64,000 nucleotides of DNA. Source: Papiliotrema nemorosa (Eukaryota > Basidiomycota > Tremellomycetes > Tremellales > Rhynchogastremaceae). Shown here piece after piece: positions 11,421 through 22,715 of this stretch (within the stretch, counting starts at the first letter, position 1; every line of letters starts with the position of its first letter). The notes below the pieces were generated by a model. It was not told the origin of the DNA. It ran no database searches and saw nothing but the letters and a program-made list of their open reading frames with translations. The position numbers and the translations under genes are program-made. Where the stretch lies: assembly GCA_032158125.1 (NCBI GenBank), contig JASKOT010000007.1, positions 682,001 to 746,000 of the forward strand, written 5' to 3'.

Positions 11421-12290
11421 ATGCCCCATACCTATCCGTCGCCAGCTCTACGCAGGCATGACACGCCGCATCAGAGTGGCAAGACTCACTCTCCACTCGT
11501 CGGCAACATCCCACCCCGTCCACCCATGTCGCCCAACAACTCGCGTTATCTCTCCCCGCATCAACAAGCCCGTATCCTCTCCTGGAGGTCAAACACCACA
11601 TCCTCTTTGGCTTTTCACGGGACGACCTCTTCGCCCAGCTCTCATTCGAACCCAAACAAGGTCAAGTCTGCCCCTGCTTCGCTGAATCTGATCAATCAAG
11701 GGTTTACAACCGGGGGAAGCATAGTGACGTCTGCTTGTCCTGCTTGCGCTGCCAAATCCATCTGTTCGTGTTCCACGGCATACACCAATAACCCGTCCAA
11801 GAGCCCTAGGACAGGCTCAAGGCAGAGAGGATATTACTCGAACAAGAATAAGAAGACGTCGACAACGATGACGAGCTTGATGAGTCCTCCTGGGCCTGTG
11901 ACACCGGCGACAAATACTCCTGCGCAGAGCAAGAGTGGACAACCGACAGCGGATCAAGTGAGAGCGCATGCAATGGGAACTCCACCCATACAACAGTTTG
12001 GCACTGCGCCGGCGGTAGCACCCCCAGAAGTCGCAGTGGCTGTTCCGCCTTCCAAACCCGACTTACCCAGAATCGCTGGGGTTCGTGATCCGATTTCACA
12101 AAACTAGTGAGTCCCTGTGACACGGCAAGTACCGTGTCTGACTAGACCAGTTTTCGTCAAATGTTTCCACCAGCTGGAATGCCCTTTGCCCAACCTGGAA
12201 TATACGTGAGCTGAAGGCTACCAAGACAGAGTTGACGTATAGCCACCTATGATGTTTGGCATGCCTGGAAGAGGGCCTTGGGGACATTGA
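11421..12290 (+). CDS. Pro/Ser-rich protein of unknown function
   Basis: Three exons. The first runs from ATG 11421 to about 12104 and encodes a Ser/Pro/Thr/Ala-rich, probably disordered protein with a small Cys cluster, CPACAAKSICSC (C-x2-C-x4-C-x-C), near residue 105. Two short introns (GTGAGT...CAG and GTGAGC...TAG) join it to YFRQMFPPAGMPFAQPGIY and to PPMMFGMPGRGPWGH, ending at TGA 12288-12290. The Met/Pro/Gly-rich end resembles low-complexity tails of RNA-associated proteins, but no domain supports a function. A clean splice-restored C-terminus argues that it is a real gene. The start is uncertain. Confidence 0.55.
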
Positions 12291-12845
12291 GGGGTTCTGT
12301 AAGACCCAAAAGTATTAGTAATGACGAATGAGCCCATCTAAGTGATGGTCGGCTTGAAGGGAGAAATTCCATCGAGGAGCAGTTTTGGTCAGTAGTTGAA
12401 GGTAGTCGTATGCACACAGCCAATTTTTGCGCATCATATTCGACCGCTTGAAGTACAGGAACAGGGCAACATGCCTTGATGCCATTTCGATGAACCACTT
12501 GCCGGCAAGGCTCAGTCGCCTCGTGAAGCTCTTGAGGTGAAATCTTCTGTACAGTAGATTGAATTTTGACTAGCTTGTTGGATGTGACTGGCCTGGAGGA
12601 GGTATGAGTGCGTGATTTACCATCTGCCCAATCGTCTCTGCAGCAGCATCACCCTGTGCAGAGGCCGGATGGCCGTTGCGGCGAGGCTCAAAACTCGATA
12701 CAAACCATTGTGACCGTCTTGGAACCCACTGTCGCGATGTCGGACGAGGTGTTTACGGTCGAGGTAGAAAAGCAAGATTGAGGTCGATCGCTTGATCGTC
12801 AAATCCTCGTTTTTCCCACTTTGCATCTCTTCCATCCAACTCATC
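12291..12845. other. Promoter region of PPN1
   Basis: Region of 555 bp between the orphan gene and the PPN1 ATG. I see no gene. No CACGTG is present here; one lies in the first intron of PPN1 (12987-12992). Confidence 0.4.
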
Positions 12846-15108
12846 ATGCGCCATACACCCTTTGTCTCCCTGCTCTGTCTAGCTATAACAGCCTGTGCGA
12901 TCTCACAGCGCCCTCTCGAAGCATCTCACTCGAAATCCGTGGTCAAGAGCAAAAAGCGTGAGCTCCAAGGCATCTACGCGCTCAGACACGTGTGTTGACG
13001 CATTCTGCAGCGTTGACAGGTCGTTTCTTGCATATAACAGATTTTCACCCTGACCCCCATTACGTCGCTGGAGCAACATTCCAATCTGGATGTCATGAGA
13101 AGCCGAAGAAGGAGAAGAAGAAGTCGGTCGAGGGCGACGAGTCGGGAGATGAAGATGCTCTGAAGAAGGGCAAGGTGGATTTGGCAGGTCCATGGGGTTC
13201 GGGTGTCTCGTGAGTCTGACCTGTGATAGGGATGATGTCAATGATGACCCTGGTAGTGACTGTGACTCGCCCATGTCTTTAGTGAACATGACCTTCGACT
13301 GGCTCAAGAAGGAATGGGCGGACGAGGTGGATTTTGTGGTTTGGACAGGGGACAACGCTAGGTCAGTTGTCTGCTTTTCTCTCTGGCCTGATCAGAAGCT
13401 GATTCATTAGACACGATATAGATCGAAATCTACCTCGTACACCACGAGAGATCTTCGCTCTGAACCAAATGATGGTGGACAAGTTTAGGGAGACGTTTGG
13501 CAAGGATGTGGTGATTGTTCCGAGTATAGGAAACAACGACATTTACCCTCACAACGTCTTGGCTCCTGGTCCCAATGCCGTCTCGTCAGAGTTTCTCAGG
13601 TGAGTCTCACCTATGAATGAATGAGGATATATCTAATATCAGGCTGTGGAAACACTTCATCCCGGAAGACTTCCGGCACGTCTTTGAACGAGGCGTATAC
13701 TTCTCCAGAGAAGTCATTCCAGATAGACTGGCCGTCATCTCTCTCAACACCCTCTTTTGGTACGATTCCAACACCTGTGAGCTTTCCATCCACTTGGCGA
13801 AGAATTAGCCGCTCATGTCGCAGTGGTCGACGGGTGCCGGGATAGGTCGAATGACCCGGGAGCTTTGCAGATGGATTGGCTGGAGGTCCAGCTCTCAGAG
13901 TTTCGGGAACGGGGAATGCAGGTCTGGCTGTCGGGCCATGTCCCTCCTCACATGGGTGTCTACTTTGATAACTGCTGTGAGCAGGACACAATCTCACCAA
14001 GTGGACTTCGCGCTGATTCTTCCAGACTTGCGTTACGGAGACTTGGCGTTGCGATATCAGGACACAATCGTCGGACACCTATATGGTCATATGTGAGTCC
14101 AATCCTCCGCTCGCGAAGGGATGTTGACAATCAGGAACATTGATCACTTTTTCTTCATCGACGTGGACGAGCTGGAAGCCACCTCGATTTCCGCCAAAAC
14201 AGCCAACATGTCTGCTTCCCTTGATTCTGCCTTTGCAGGCCCAGACCTCCGTCACGGCCAGCACCTCTCTTCTTCTGGTCGGTATAAGATCAAGGGACGG
14301 GGGTTCAACAGTGGGCTTAGTGCTGAGCTCAAGAAGGACTGGGGAGAGATGCCGGGTCCTCAAAAGCTCAAGATGAAGGATTATGCGGTGATCAACGTCT
14401 CGCCCAGCGTCATCCCGACGTACCTGCCTGGGATTCGGGTGTTCTCGTATGTCATCTGGTGTCGGACACTTGCACATGCTGATGGACAGGTACAACATCA
14501 CCGGAGTCGAACGACCCGATGAGGACGATGAGGAGTATTTCCAGCAAATGGGTGATGTCAACGCCTCGAAGCGCAAAAGCGGCCATCGGCACAAACAGCC
14601 CAAGGACGATTGTTCAAGGCCTGAAAACGAAGACAAGCCTCATTGCGTGTTCAAGGACCTACCTCGATTCTACAACAAGTCTTCTCCTTCCCGGTCAAAC
14701 CAACCTCTGACCCCACTTGGATTTACCCAATTCTACCTCCCTGACGTTGACACGCATTCTACCACGCCGCCAGATTGGGTCGTAGAATACGCTACTTTCA
14801 AACCTCGACACTTGTTCCCCAACATGTCAGAATCGACTCAACCTCCGCCTGTTCCTTTCCACCTCTTGCCGGATTACACCCCCGGTCTGGAAGAAGCCAC
14901 GGCGGAAGAGAGGGAGACTTATATGAAGAAGCTGAAAAAGGTCACTCCGTGGAAAATGAAGGATCTGACCATTGGAAGTTATATCAAGCTGGCGAGGAAA
15001 CTGGTGATTGAGAAGAAACTGTGGAACAAGTTCACAGAATACATGTGAGTCAGCAATGGCTTCGAGTAGATTCGAGCTGAAATATGCAGGTTTGTCTCCT
15101 CAGAGTAG
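12846..15108 (+). CDS. PPN1: Endopolyphosphatase (vacuolar, metallophosphoesterase)
   Basis: Cleaves inorganic polyphosphate chains internally, in the vacuole. The N-terminus [20 protein letters not shown] is a signal peptide or signal anchor. Intron 1 (about 12957-13009) links KSKKP to [17 protein letters not shown], the first metallophosphoesterase motif. WTGDNARHD supplies the GD motif, [11 protein letters not shown] the GNxD/H block and WLSGHVPP the GHxP block, all in the order of the Ppn1/Phm5 family. The last coding exon carries the YATFKPR- and NKSSPSR-type C-terminal region, and a final mini-exon adds FVSSE and the stop TAG at 15106-15108. A Lys/Glu-rich insert (about residues 65-85) separates the first motifs. 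Six or more introns. Confidence 0.88.
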
Positions 15109-15348
15109 AGGCCGGCACTGCTCGAAATGTTGTTCTTTCTCGGCAGTGTTTTGCCATCTTGTTGTATCCATACAGCCAATGGAAGCGATTGGTTGCTTTG
15201 TCCACGAGGAGACTCAAATGACTCTGGCGCGATGCCGATCTGACGATGACGATCCTCGCAACTCAAGTAAGGAGAAGGACTGCTGGCCCAACCATTGAAT
15301 GCGTACCCGATACATGCGAGGTGAAGAACCAATACAATCGTGAGAGAC

Positions 15349-16872
15349 CTAATGACCATTCCTCTGAACTTTTTCCGGCTCTGCCTCTCCCTTTGCACCC
15401 AAGTTTCCAGCTTGCTTGAAGAATTCTCCGAAAGGAATCAACTCTGCTTCGGGATTCAACTCCAACCCGAATCCAGGTCCACAGTCTTTCAGGTCGACTT
15501 TACCGTTCACCGGCAGGATCTCATTGGTGAAGAGGTTTCCGAATGATGGGTGGACGGTATGTCCATCTGGGGAGTTTGCAATATATTCGCAGAATTGAGA
15601 GTTGGGGAAGGAGAGAATGGCGTGGAAAGAGTATGGACCCGAGCCGTGGGGTACGACGGGGATATCGTATGCGTGTGCTTGGCTACACAGTCAGCGCTGG
15701 ACGTATCGAGCTTGGGATAAACTCTGCGACTCACGCAGCTACACGGATGAGCTCGGTAAGACCTCCCAGCCACATGACATCGGGTTGCAGGATAGCAATG
15801 GATCGATCCTCGATGAGTTTTCTGAAACCATACCTATCATTAGTGGTAGATCTCCAGTCGAGGACCCGACTCACTTGGTGTACTCGTGTTCACCCGTGGT
15901 AAACTTGACATAAGGGAAAGCCTCTGCCAATTTCTTGTGACCGTCAAAGTCGTCCGGGTGAAGAACCTCCTCCCACCAGTTGATATCGATGTTGGCATCC
16001 AAAGCGGCCTTGACGAGCTTAAGGGTGTATGGCTAAGCACTCAGCCGGGCCTACTCAGGTGCAAGGTCTGGGATGTACTCACCACATCCAGAGACATCCA
16101 ACAGTCAACCATGAGAGGGTAGTTGGGTCCCACCTCTTCTCTCTTCGATTTAAGGTACTCGATATTCTTCCTCAATCCCTCATCTCCATCTGGGGGTCCA
16201 TGAGGCAAAGCAACCTTTCCACCGAAGAAACCGAGCTTCTTGGCTGAAGCAGGTTGAGGACCGGTCAAGTAGAGTGGGATCTCGGTCTTGGTTCGTCCAC
16301 CGATCATGGCGTAGATGGGCTCATTTCGGATTTTACCCAGCAGATCCCAAATGGCCAAGTCGACGACTGAGAGAGCAGCCATGGGAAGACCTGACGTCAA
16401 TGTCGACGTTGATAGTTTCCTTGCTCGAGCGGACTCACCCTTTCGGCCGTAGAACATGCTGGCTCGGTACATCTGGTCCCAAATCTTGTTTGTATCCCTA
16501 GGATCGGCGCCCACCACAAACCGCTTGTAATGCTCCTCAATCAGCCAACAGGCTGGTGGTCCTCCGAAACCGGTAGCATATCCAATCGTACCGTCCGAAG
16601 CGGTGAGTTTGACGAAGATCGATCCGAGAACTCCGATACCCCACTTGGCTCGAGATGACCTCCAGTCGGGGTACTGGTGCATCGGGCAAGAGATATTTCC
16701 CTGGATGACTGGACATCAGCACTCATTCCCAGCGACACGGAAACTCCAGAAGTCGAGAGGGAGACTCACTCCAGTGTTCACCACCTTGACGGTGGTAATC
16801 ACCTCCAGCTCCATGAGCAGAAGGGATGAAAGTTTCTAGCTTGGTGATTGTAGGGAACTCTCGACAAGGCAT
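15349..16872 (-). CDS. LRA3: L-rhamnonate dehydratase (enolase superfamily)
   Basis: Dehydrates L-rhamnonate to 2-keto-3-deoxy-L-rhamnonate in the non-phosphorylated fungal rhamnose pathway. Visible blocks are the capping domain (FIPSAHGAGGDYH), TASDGTIGYATGFGG, DLAIWDLLGKIRNEPIYAMIGG, LYLTGPQPASAKKLGFFGGK (the segment I find most diagnostic), the metal-ligand strand PLMVDCWMSLD, WWEEVLHPDDF, the acid/base region FTTGEHEYTKYG, and LQPDVMWLGG. It ends LGAKGEAEPEKVQRNGH with TAG at 15349-15351. The first in-frame ATG is 16872; the longer open frame begins with TTG. A TATA-like CTATATAG lies about 70 nt upstream of that ATG. About five introns. The protein is cytosolic. Confidence 0.88.
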
Positions 16873-16940
16873 GGCTGCGAATTTTTCAGGACTATAGAGT
16901 GACAATGAAAGGTCAACTAGACGGTGTAGTCCCTCTGCAC

Positions 16941-16948
16941 CTATATAG
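16941..16948 (-). promoter_or_regulatory. LRA3: TATA-like box of LRA3
   Basis: CTATATAG sits about 70 nt upstream of the LRA3 ATG at 16872, a usual distance for a TATA box in these fungi. It is self-complementary, so strand is assigned from context only. Confidence 0.45.
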
Positions 16949-16980
16949 CATCCATCGTGACCTAGCCTACAACATAGGGG

Positions 16981-17137
16981 GGCACAAAGATGTACCGACC
17001 TGCAAAACCAGAGTGGACGGCCCGATAGACATACCGAAGGTGGGTCGCCACGCTTTTATTTACCGCATCGGGAAGTTTTGCCTCTGCGGAGTGGCATCGC
17101 ACCGGGACGCCTGTACGGACCGGTACATCTTTGCGCC
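16981..17137. repeat. Imperfect inverted repeat upstream of LRA3
   Basis: GGCACAAAGATGTACCGACC at 16981-17000 is mirrored by the reverse complement of 17117-17137, which reads GGCGCAAAGATGTACCGGTCC. Of about 20 positions only two or three differ. The arms are about 116 nt apart, and a weaker match (TGCAAAACC against GGCAAAACT) lies inside. It could be a paired regulator site or the remnant of a small inverted-repeat element. Confidence 0.6.
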
Positions 17138-17728
17138 ATGAAGGTATAGGTCTCCTTCTCTGATCAGGCTAGCTGCTCCGTCCACAGCCTCTGGACTGGC
17201 CCGGACACGGCTATACTGGTACATCGCATCGATGCTCCAAAAGCATCTCTCAGACATGCGCCTCGGCTTTCGTTTTCCTCACTCGCTCAGCACCCATCGT
17301 CATCTCGATCACTCCCCTATGGCTGCGTTCTACCAGGTGAGAAAGACATCGGTCCCCCCTGGCGCAAAGTCAGACTCCCAAAAGGTAACCCCGTTCCCGT
17401 CGGCCATCGGCACCCCGTCGAGAATGAAAACATAGCGCCCATCTTGTTCCGGGCGACACCAAGTGATCGGCATGTCTCGAAGAGCTTCCTTGGCACATTG
17501 CAAATCTGGCTATGCATGGATCCTTCCTCCCTACGAAGCCCCAGGGCACGCCTGTACACACTGGCCTATTGCACTGGAAGATGACCATTATTCCGGACTA
17601 TTTCCCATCATTCCTTCTTCTCTCTTGTATGTGTTTGGGCATTAGGCTGATTTGCGCTCACAGAGTCAGGCCAAACATTGTCACTTCTCCCGTCTGTGTA
17701 TTAACCGAATGATAAACCTGGAAGGAGG
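17138..17728. other. Gene-free spacer between LRA3 upstream region and aspartic protease
   Basis: About 590 bp between the inverted repeat and the stop of the aspartic protease gene. The open frames here are short and have no splice continuity with either neighbour. I see nothing further. Confidence 0.4.
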
Positions 17729-19943
17729 TCATTTCAATGTCCACTCGCGCTTGAGCCGACCTACATTGACTAGAAACGTCCCGCCGAGCAAGATCAGACT
17801 GTCGTCCACTGATTGCATCAGCGTTCATAAGGCGCAGGATCAATTTTGGGCTCGACTCACGCGACATGAACGCTCCATAGCAGAAATCAGGATACTCCTC
17901 GACTGGCCCATACCTAGACCGTCAGCCTCTACTTACGTCATCGTGGGTATAAGACACACAGCACGTCTTGAAACTGAAGTGGGAACCCGACACCGCCCAA
18001 TGTCAGTGTGAGCGCTATCGCTGTCGGTGGCATGAGGTTACAAGGGACCAGAAATTCATTGTTCAAGGGGTGATTGATCAGTGTGCCGTTCATCAGTGTT
18101 CCAAAGATCGGTTTCAGCATCTAAGAGTCAATCTTCGCATACGATTCCGGTCCATCTGACACTGTAAACACTCACAGATTGCGGCACGATCAACATCGTC
18201 GTCCTGAAGATCAGCGACTGTGCTCACATTCGCTTTAGCTCACCCAGTGTCTAAGATAACCTTTGACCCCTCAAATCCAGTAACCGCGTTGCCCCAAGCA
18301 GACATCCCGTCAAGTTTGACAGTATAATGACCAGAATCATCACCGTATCTAGGCAGCTTTGCCGTAACCTCCCGATTGATAGGTATCGAGAGCTGGTCCA
18401 GATTCAGGGCATCGCCAATGATGACTTCAGACACTCTGGCGGAAGTATCGTTCTCCCTCACTAGGTAGAATCCGACTTCCGGTGCGGAGATCGTATGGTC
18501 AGCATACCAAGTGTCTATAGGCGTGTCTCCCAGTGCGTTCAAATTCTGGCATGAGTATGAGTAGTATGAGACGCAGGCAGAGATGAGTGGCGACTCACTT
18601 TACTGGCGATCCCCCACATCCCGCTGAACAGTTTAGTACGACACAACTTTGGAAGTGGATTGATCCGACTCACGAGTATACATCACCCAGTTGAGCAGTA
18701 TCCTTGTCGATCGCGGTTACTCCCACCACTGGGAAATTCTCCAAGTACAGCTCTCCAATCCCAATTCGAGTGTTCCGGACGCACCCGTGAACTTTTCCCT
18801 TTCCTGGCTCATCAGTATCCCACTCAAGCCGACCAAAAGGATAGAAAGTAAAGCGATATGGAGTTATCACTTACCATAGTAAAGACTGTTGGTCTCCTTA
18901 CCCTTTGGACAGGTATCCCCCATATCGAGAGACTGGGTCATCTTGCTAGCTGTACAGGAAGAACATTGACTGGTCGTGGCGCAATATTGACACTGTTTAG
19001 AGGCTACCCAGAAAGTCGCGGAGCCCGTATCGACCTGGTACTCAGCACCCACTCCCATCGCAAGATAGCAACCTGTTTTTGAGGCTTATTGGGATGAGCG
19101 GACGGGGCTTACCAGCACTGGTACGGGGGTCTTTTCCTCGCCGATCTGAGCGTCGATCGTATATGCGATCCCGAATTTATCGTCTAGCCCATACGAGAGA
19201 TCAGAGGGTTGAGGTTGAGGCGCGCGGCTGAAACTCGACCCGGTACTCTGACTTGTTGATGATTGACCAGAGGATAAGCTGGCAGATGGAGAAGTGACAG
19301 AGACGGATATGATAGTTGATGCACTTGAGGAAGATGCAGAAGCCGCAGAGTTCTGGCTAAGCGATGGGCTGGTTGATGGGCTTTGCGACGCCGAGCTAGG
19401 CGATACGATAGTTGAAGGGGAGGGTGAGGCCGAGTCCCCTACGGCTGCAGCCCATCGATACTGCCCATCGTCGTAGGGGTGCGATGATATGCTTGATGAG
19501 CTTGAATCATTGATCGTCGGACTTGCCGCAGATGAGGAAAAGCTGGGGTCTGAGTTTGCGTCAGATGTCAGTTGGGACGAGGTGGAGGATGCCGGGTGTC
19601 CAAATTGCCTCTTGGATATCAAAGCATGCCGCTTGACGGGCACAATGTGGTCAGACACATTGGATGATTTGACCCGAGAATCGTATTCTTCAACATATCG
19701 ATAGACCAAGCCCCCTTGATCTCTCTTATCGAGACCTTGATCTATCCTGGCCCTTTGAACTTCTTCCGCATGTCGCTTGAGGAGTCGTCGATGTTCTGCC
19801 TTGTTGGGGACTATACCCCTTCTTTCCAAATGTTTGAGATACGCCGCTGCGTCTGTCTTGTGTTTGGTCAATTTGAGGGATGTTGCTGCGCGGGCAATAC
19901 CGGATAGTGTCAGGATGCACAGGAGAATCTGAGTGATCCGCAT
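17729..19943 (-). CDS. Secreted pepsin-like aspartic protease (A1 family)
   Basis: The N-terminus MRITQILLCILTLSGIARA is a signal peptide, followed by a basic propeptide-like stretch with KR pairs (LLKRHAEE, GLDKRDQGG). Next come about 120 Ser/Thr/Pro-rich residues (heavily glycosylatable), then the protease domain: DTGSATFW (first catalytic Asp), GIGELYLENFPVVGVT, YSGMWGIASK and VILDTGTTMLIVP (second catalytic Asp). The C-terminal exons splice to EEYPDFCYGAFMS, LILLGGTFLVNVG and the stop TGA (17729-17731). Joining the last but two exons in frame needs the donor GTGTGT, because the stronger GTAAGT a few bases on would leave an in-frame TGA. No GPI or transmembrane signal at the end, so probably secreted. 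About six introns. Confidence 0.82.
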
Positions 19944-20586
19944 GGTAGGCTATACGTATTGTGTCCCAGAAAGCTTGGGAAGAGGCGGGGTTGCGGGCTC
20001 GCGCTACGTCTAGGAAGTCTATGTCTAATCCGAGAAAATCATACTGGTGATTACGGATGTTGATACTTGCGGGACGTTACGTTGGATTTTTTTGATTCAC
20101 TCCTCGAGTGAAGTTCACAGACAGTTGAATATGTCTACCCGGTCGCGTCAGTATACCGACAGTGTCAATACCAAGTCAGTAAGAGTTTGGATGGAGCAGC
20201 GACAAGGCGAAACGCAAGCTCGAGCAGGTAAGTGGGGCAGCTAAAACACGTCACAATGATCAGACGTCTGATCCCTAGCTTCAAACAGACAGAGATGATC
20301 GACGTCCTTTGTGCCTTGTAGGAAAGATCGACGAGACAAGGTGGATCCAGGAGAAAGGATAGATGGGGGCTCGGTCACGGTGGTAACGGTCGATCATCAC
20401 CACTGTCGAGACGGGATACGACGTTTACGCCGTGACACATGCGCGTGTCGGGTCCAAATATTTTCATGTAATTTTCTACCTATATATTCAGTCTATTCTC
20501 ACAGAGACAATGGGTTGAGAAGTCTAAAATTGGCCGTTGTGCTTATTCTTTGGTGAAAGCCCGTTGAAGGACGTTTTCGAGATGCT
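19944..20586. other. Upstream region of the aspartic protease gene
   Basis: About 640 bp between the protease ATG and the stop of the Gfo/Idh/MocA gene. It should carry the protease promoter. I see no gene or obvious repeat. Confidence 0.35.
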
Positions 20587-22312
20587 CTAAGCCTTGCCGT
20601 ACTTTTCGAGCTGCTTCTTCGAGTTGATCTCCGAAGCATTTCTGATGGCCCATGTAAACTCGTAAGTCTGCGTTGCGTCGTCGTAGGTCGACAAGATGGA
20701 CGGGTTAGGTCCGCCTTCAATCTGCACAATCAGCGAAAGGCCGAAGTCCCAATGGTGAGGAGCTTACAGCATTGATGAAGTGGTCCATTTCTGTTTGGTA
20801 TGGATCATCCTCAATCTTGATGATTTCCGACTCATCCGAGTCGGGTCTCCGGATTCGAAGTTCAGGAGTGCCGTAGGGATCCGACAGACTACTCAATCAG
20901 CAGGGAACCGCGTTGGTTGGCTGGCCTACATGAATTGGTACTACGAGTCAGCTTGCTAAGGCCTAAGAAGCGGCCACGACTTACCCCATCAGCGAAAACC
21001 TGCAGCTCGATAGAATCGTTGGTCCCATGAAGGGAAACCCCATGCATCATGGTTCCCACACCTCCGTTGGCGTATTTCCTACGCAATGTCAGAAATGTTT
21101 TACCATACGCGCAGAAACACACCAAGACGCAGTGGTAAATCGTGGGATCCGGTCATTCTCAGGAATCTTCGACTCGTCGATCTGGATCGCGCTGAGGTGT
21201 CCAGGCTTCTCGTGCCATTCTACCGAAGCGGCAGAAAGAGTGTCCAGATTGACTGGTCCACCAAAGTATCTAGACAGATCGCCTGGAGCATTCAGCCTGG
21301 ACAACTGGTTTCGCAAGAGGTGGACCAGACTTACAGACATGGGTGGCCTGCTCAATGACTGGACCTTGCAGAATGGCTTTGTTCCACCAGTCCTAAGCTG
21401 TCAGAATGACACCCTCATGCGTCTGAGCGCCCACGTACAAGCTTGATCCCACCGGGGTACGCCATGATCCATCTGGCAAAGGTAGCCATGCTGGAAGTCA
21501 GTCAAAACAGTTGTCATCCTGTATTCATGTCAAACTCACACGTGAAGGTTGTTCTCTTCGATGATCTTCTTGATGATCTGCGACGCCTTTAAATACCTCA
21601 AGACATATCCGATCGAGATGATCCCCTTGTGCTCCGCCTTCAACCTCTTTGCAACTTCGTACGCTTCTCCGATCGATTCTTCCCAGGGTGCACCCGTAGC
21701 CACCGGTTTCTCGAGGAAAATCGGGGTGGAGGGGAAGTGTTCAATCAGCTGAAGCTCCAGATCTCGGGGTGACTTGAGACCGCCACGGAAGGCTGGAGGG
21801 GTAGCTACGAAGATCGCTCTGTGCGTCAGGTTGCAGTCATTATGATTTGGCCAGGGGGAAACGATCAAAGTGACATACGTCGGGGCGGTGAGATTTCCAT
21901 TTTTGACCTTCTCCGCGAAGCTCTTGACGTCGGGCAAAATGACTGTATTGGCGTAGACCTTGGCACTGGGTGATTCGCTCTTCAGCTTGAGGGCAGCTTC
22001 AGCACGAGGAGGATCGACCTCGATGATAGCGTCTACGACGAGTCGCTCGACGCCGACTCGAGCTTCCAGTCGTTTGGTCATGTTCCACGGTCCTGCTCAT
22101 GAGCGGAGACTTCCCAGACGCGCAAACGATATCAGATCGGCGATCAAGCAGAGATCTGCCCATCCACCACCGAATCGGACGACATGACTGACCTTCTGTC
22201 GTGCCGAACATGGCCTACATGTCAGTGTGCATACATAAGGAGTGATTCAAGGCAAACATACAAAGCCAGCTCCTATGAGTAGGGCATGGAACGTGTCTGA
22301 CTGGGCGGACAT
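20587..22312 (-). CDS. Gfo/Idh/MocA-family NAD(P)-dependent oxidoreductase
   Basis: Probable sugar or inositol-type dehydrogenase with an N-terminal Rossmann fold. The first exon, MSAQSDTFHALLIGAGF, continues after an intron into AMFGTTEG, giving the GxGxxG-type loop. Next are VDAIIEVDPP (end of beta-2 with acidic ligand), AIFVATPPAFR, and PIFLEKPVAT, the conserved EKP motif whose Lys is catalytic in this family. The C-terminal half contains GPVIEQATHVCDLSRYFGGPV, where the conserved His/Asp pair is typical, and NGGVGTMMHGVSLHG. It ends INSKKQLEKYGKA with TAG at 20587-20589. About seven introns. The substrate cannot be told from sequence. Cytosolic: no targeting signal seen. Confidence 0.82.
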
Positions 22313-22715
22313 TTTGGTGTCGGTCGAGGTGTGGTAGAGGCTACCTGTCAACGTCATTCCTCACGCGGAGTAGAGGATTGTCTCAAGACTCACAGGAGAG
22401 AGACTGTTCTAGACCGGGATGGCTATGCACAAGAGGGAAGAGCTGAATGAAGGATGGGATCGAGATGAAGATCTACAAGACACCCACCCCCAAGGTTTGT
22501 ACCCGATCCCCGGATGTTTTCCATCGATTGTCAACATGACGCCATGTGTTGTGTGAATGTATAGATCTATGCTTGACAAGAGTATCTTCATATCTATGCA
22601 TGCATCCGATACTGCAACAGACACGAGCAAATGCACCGGAAACAAGTAGCATGCATGGTCGTGAGATGTACAGAGAAAGGCGAACAGCGAATGCATGGCC
22701 CTATCGAGACGATGA
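22313..22715. other. Spacer between the Gfo/Idh/MocA gene and NUG1
   Basis: About 400 bp: promoter of the oxidoreductase gene and 3' flank of the GTPase gene, both on the minus strand. No gene seen. Confidence 0.35.

Noticed and set aside
16873..16905. Longer N-terminus for L-rhamnonate dehydratase
   Set aside because: The extension would begin with TTG. The first ATG is at 16872.
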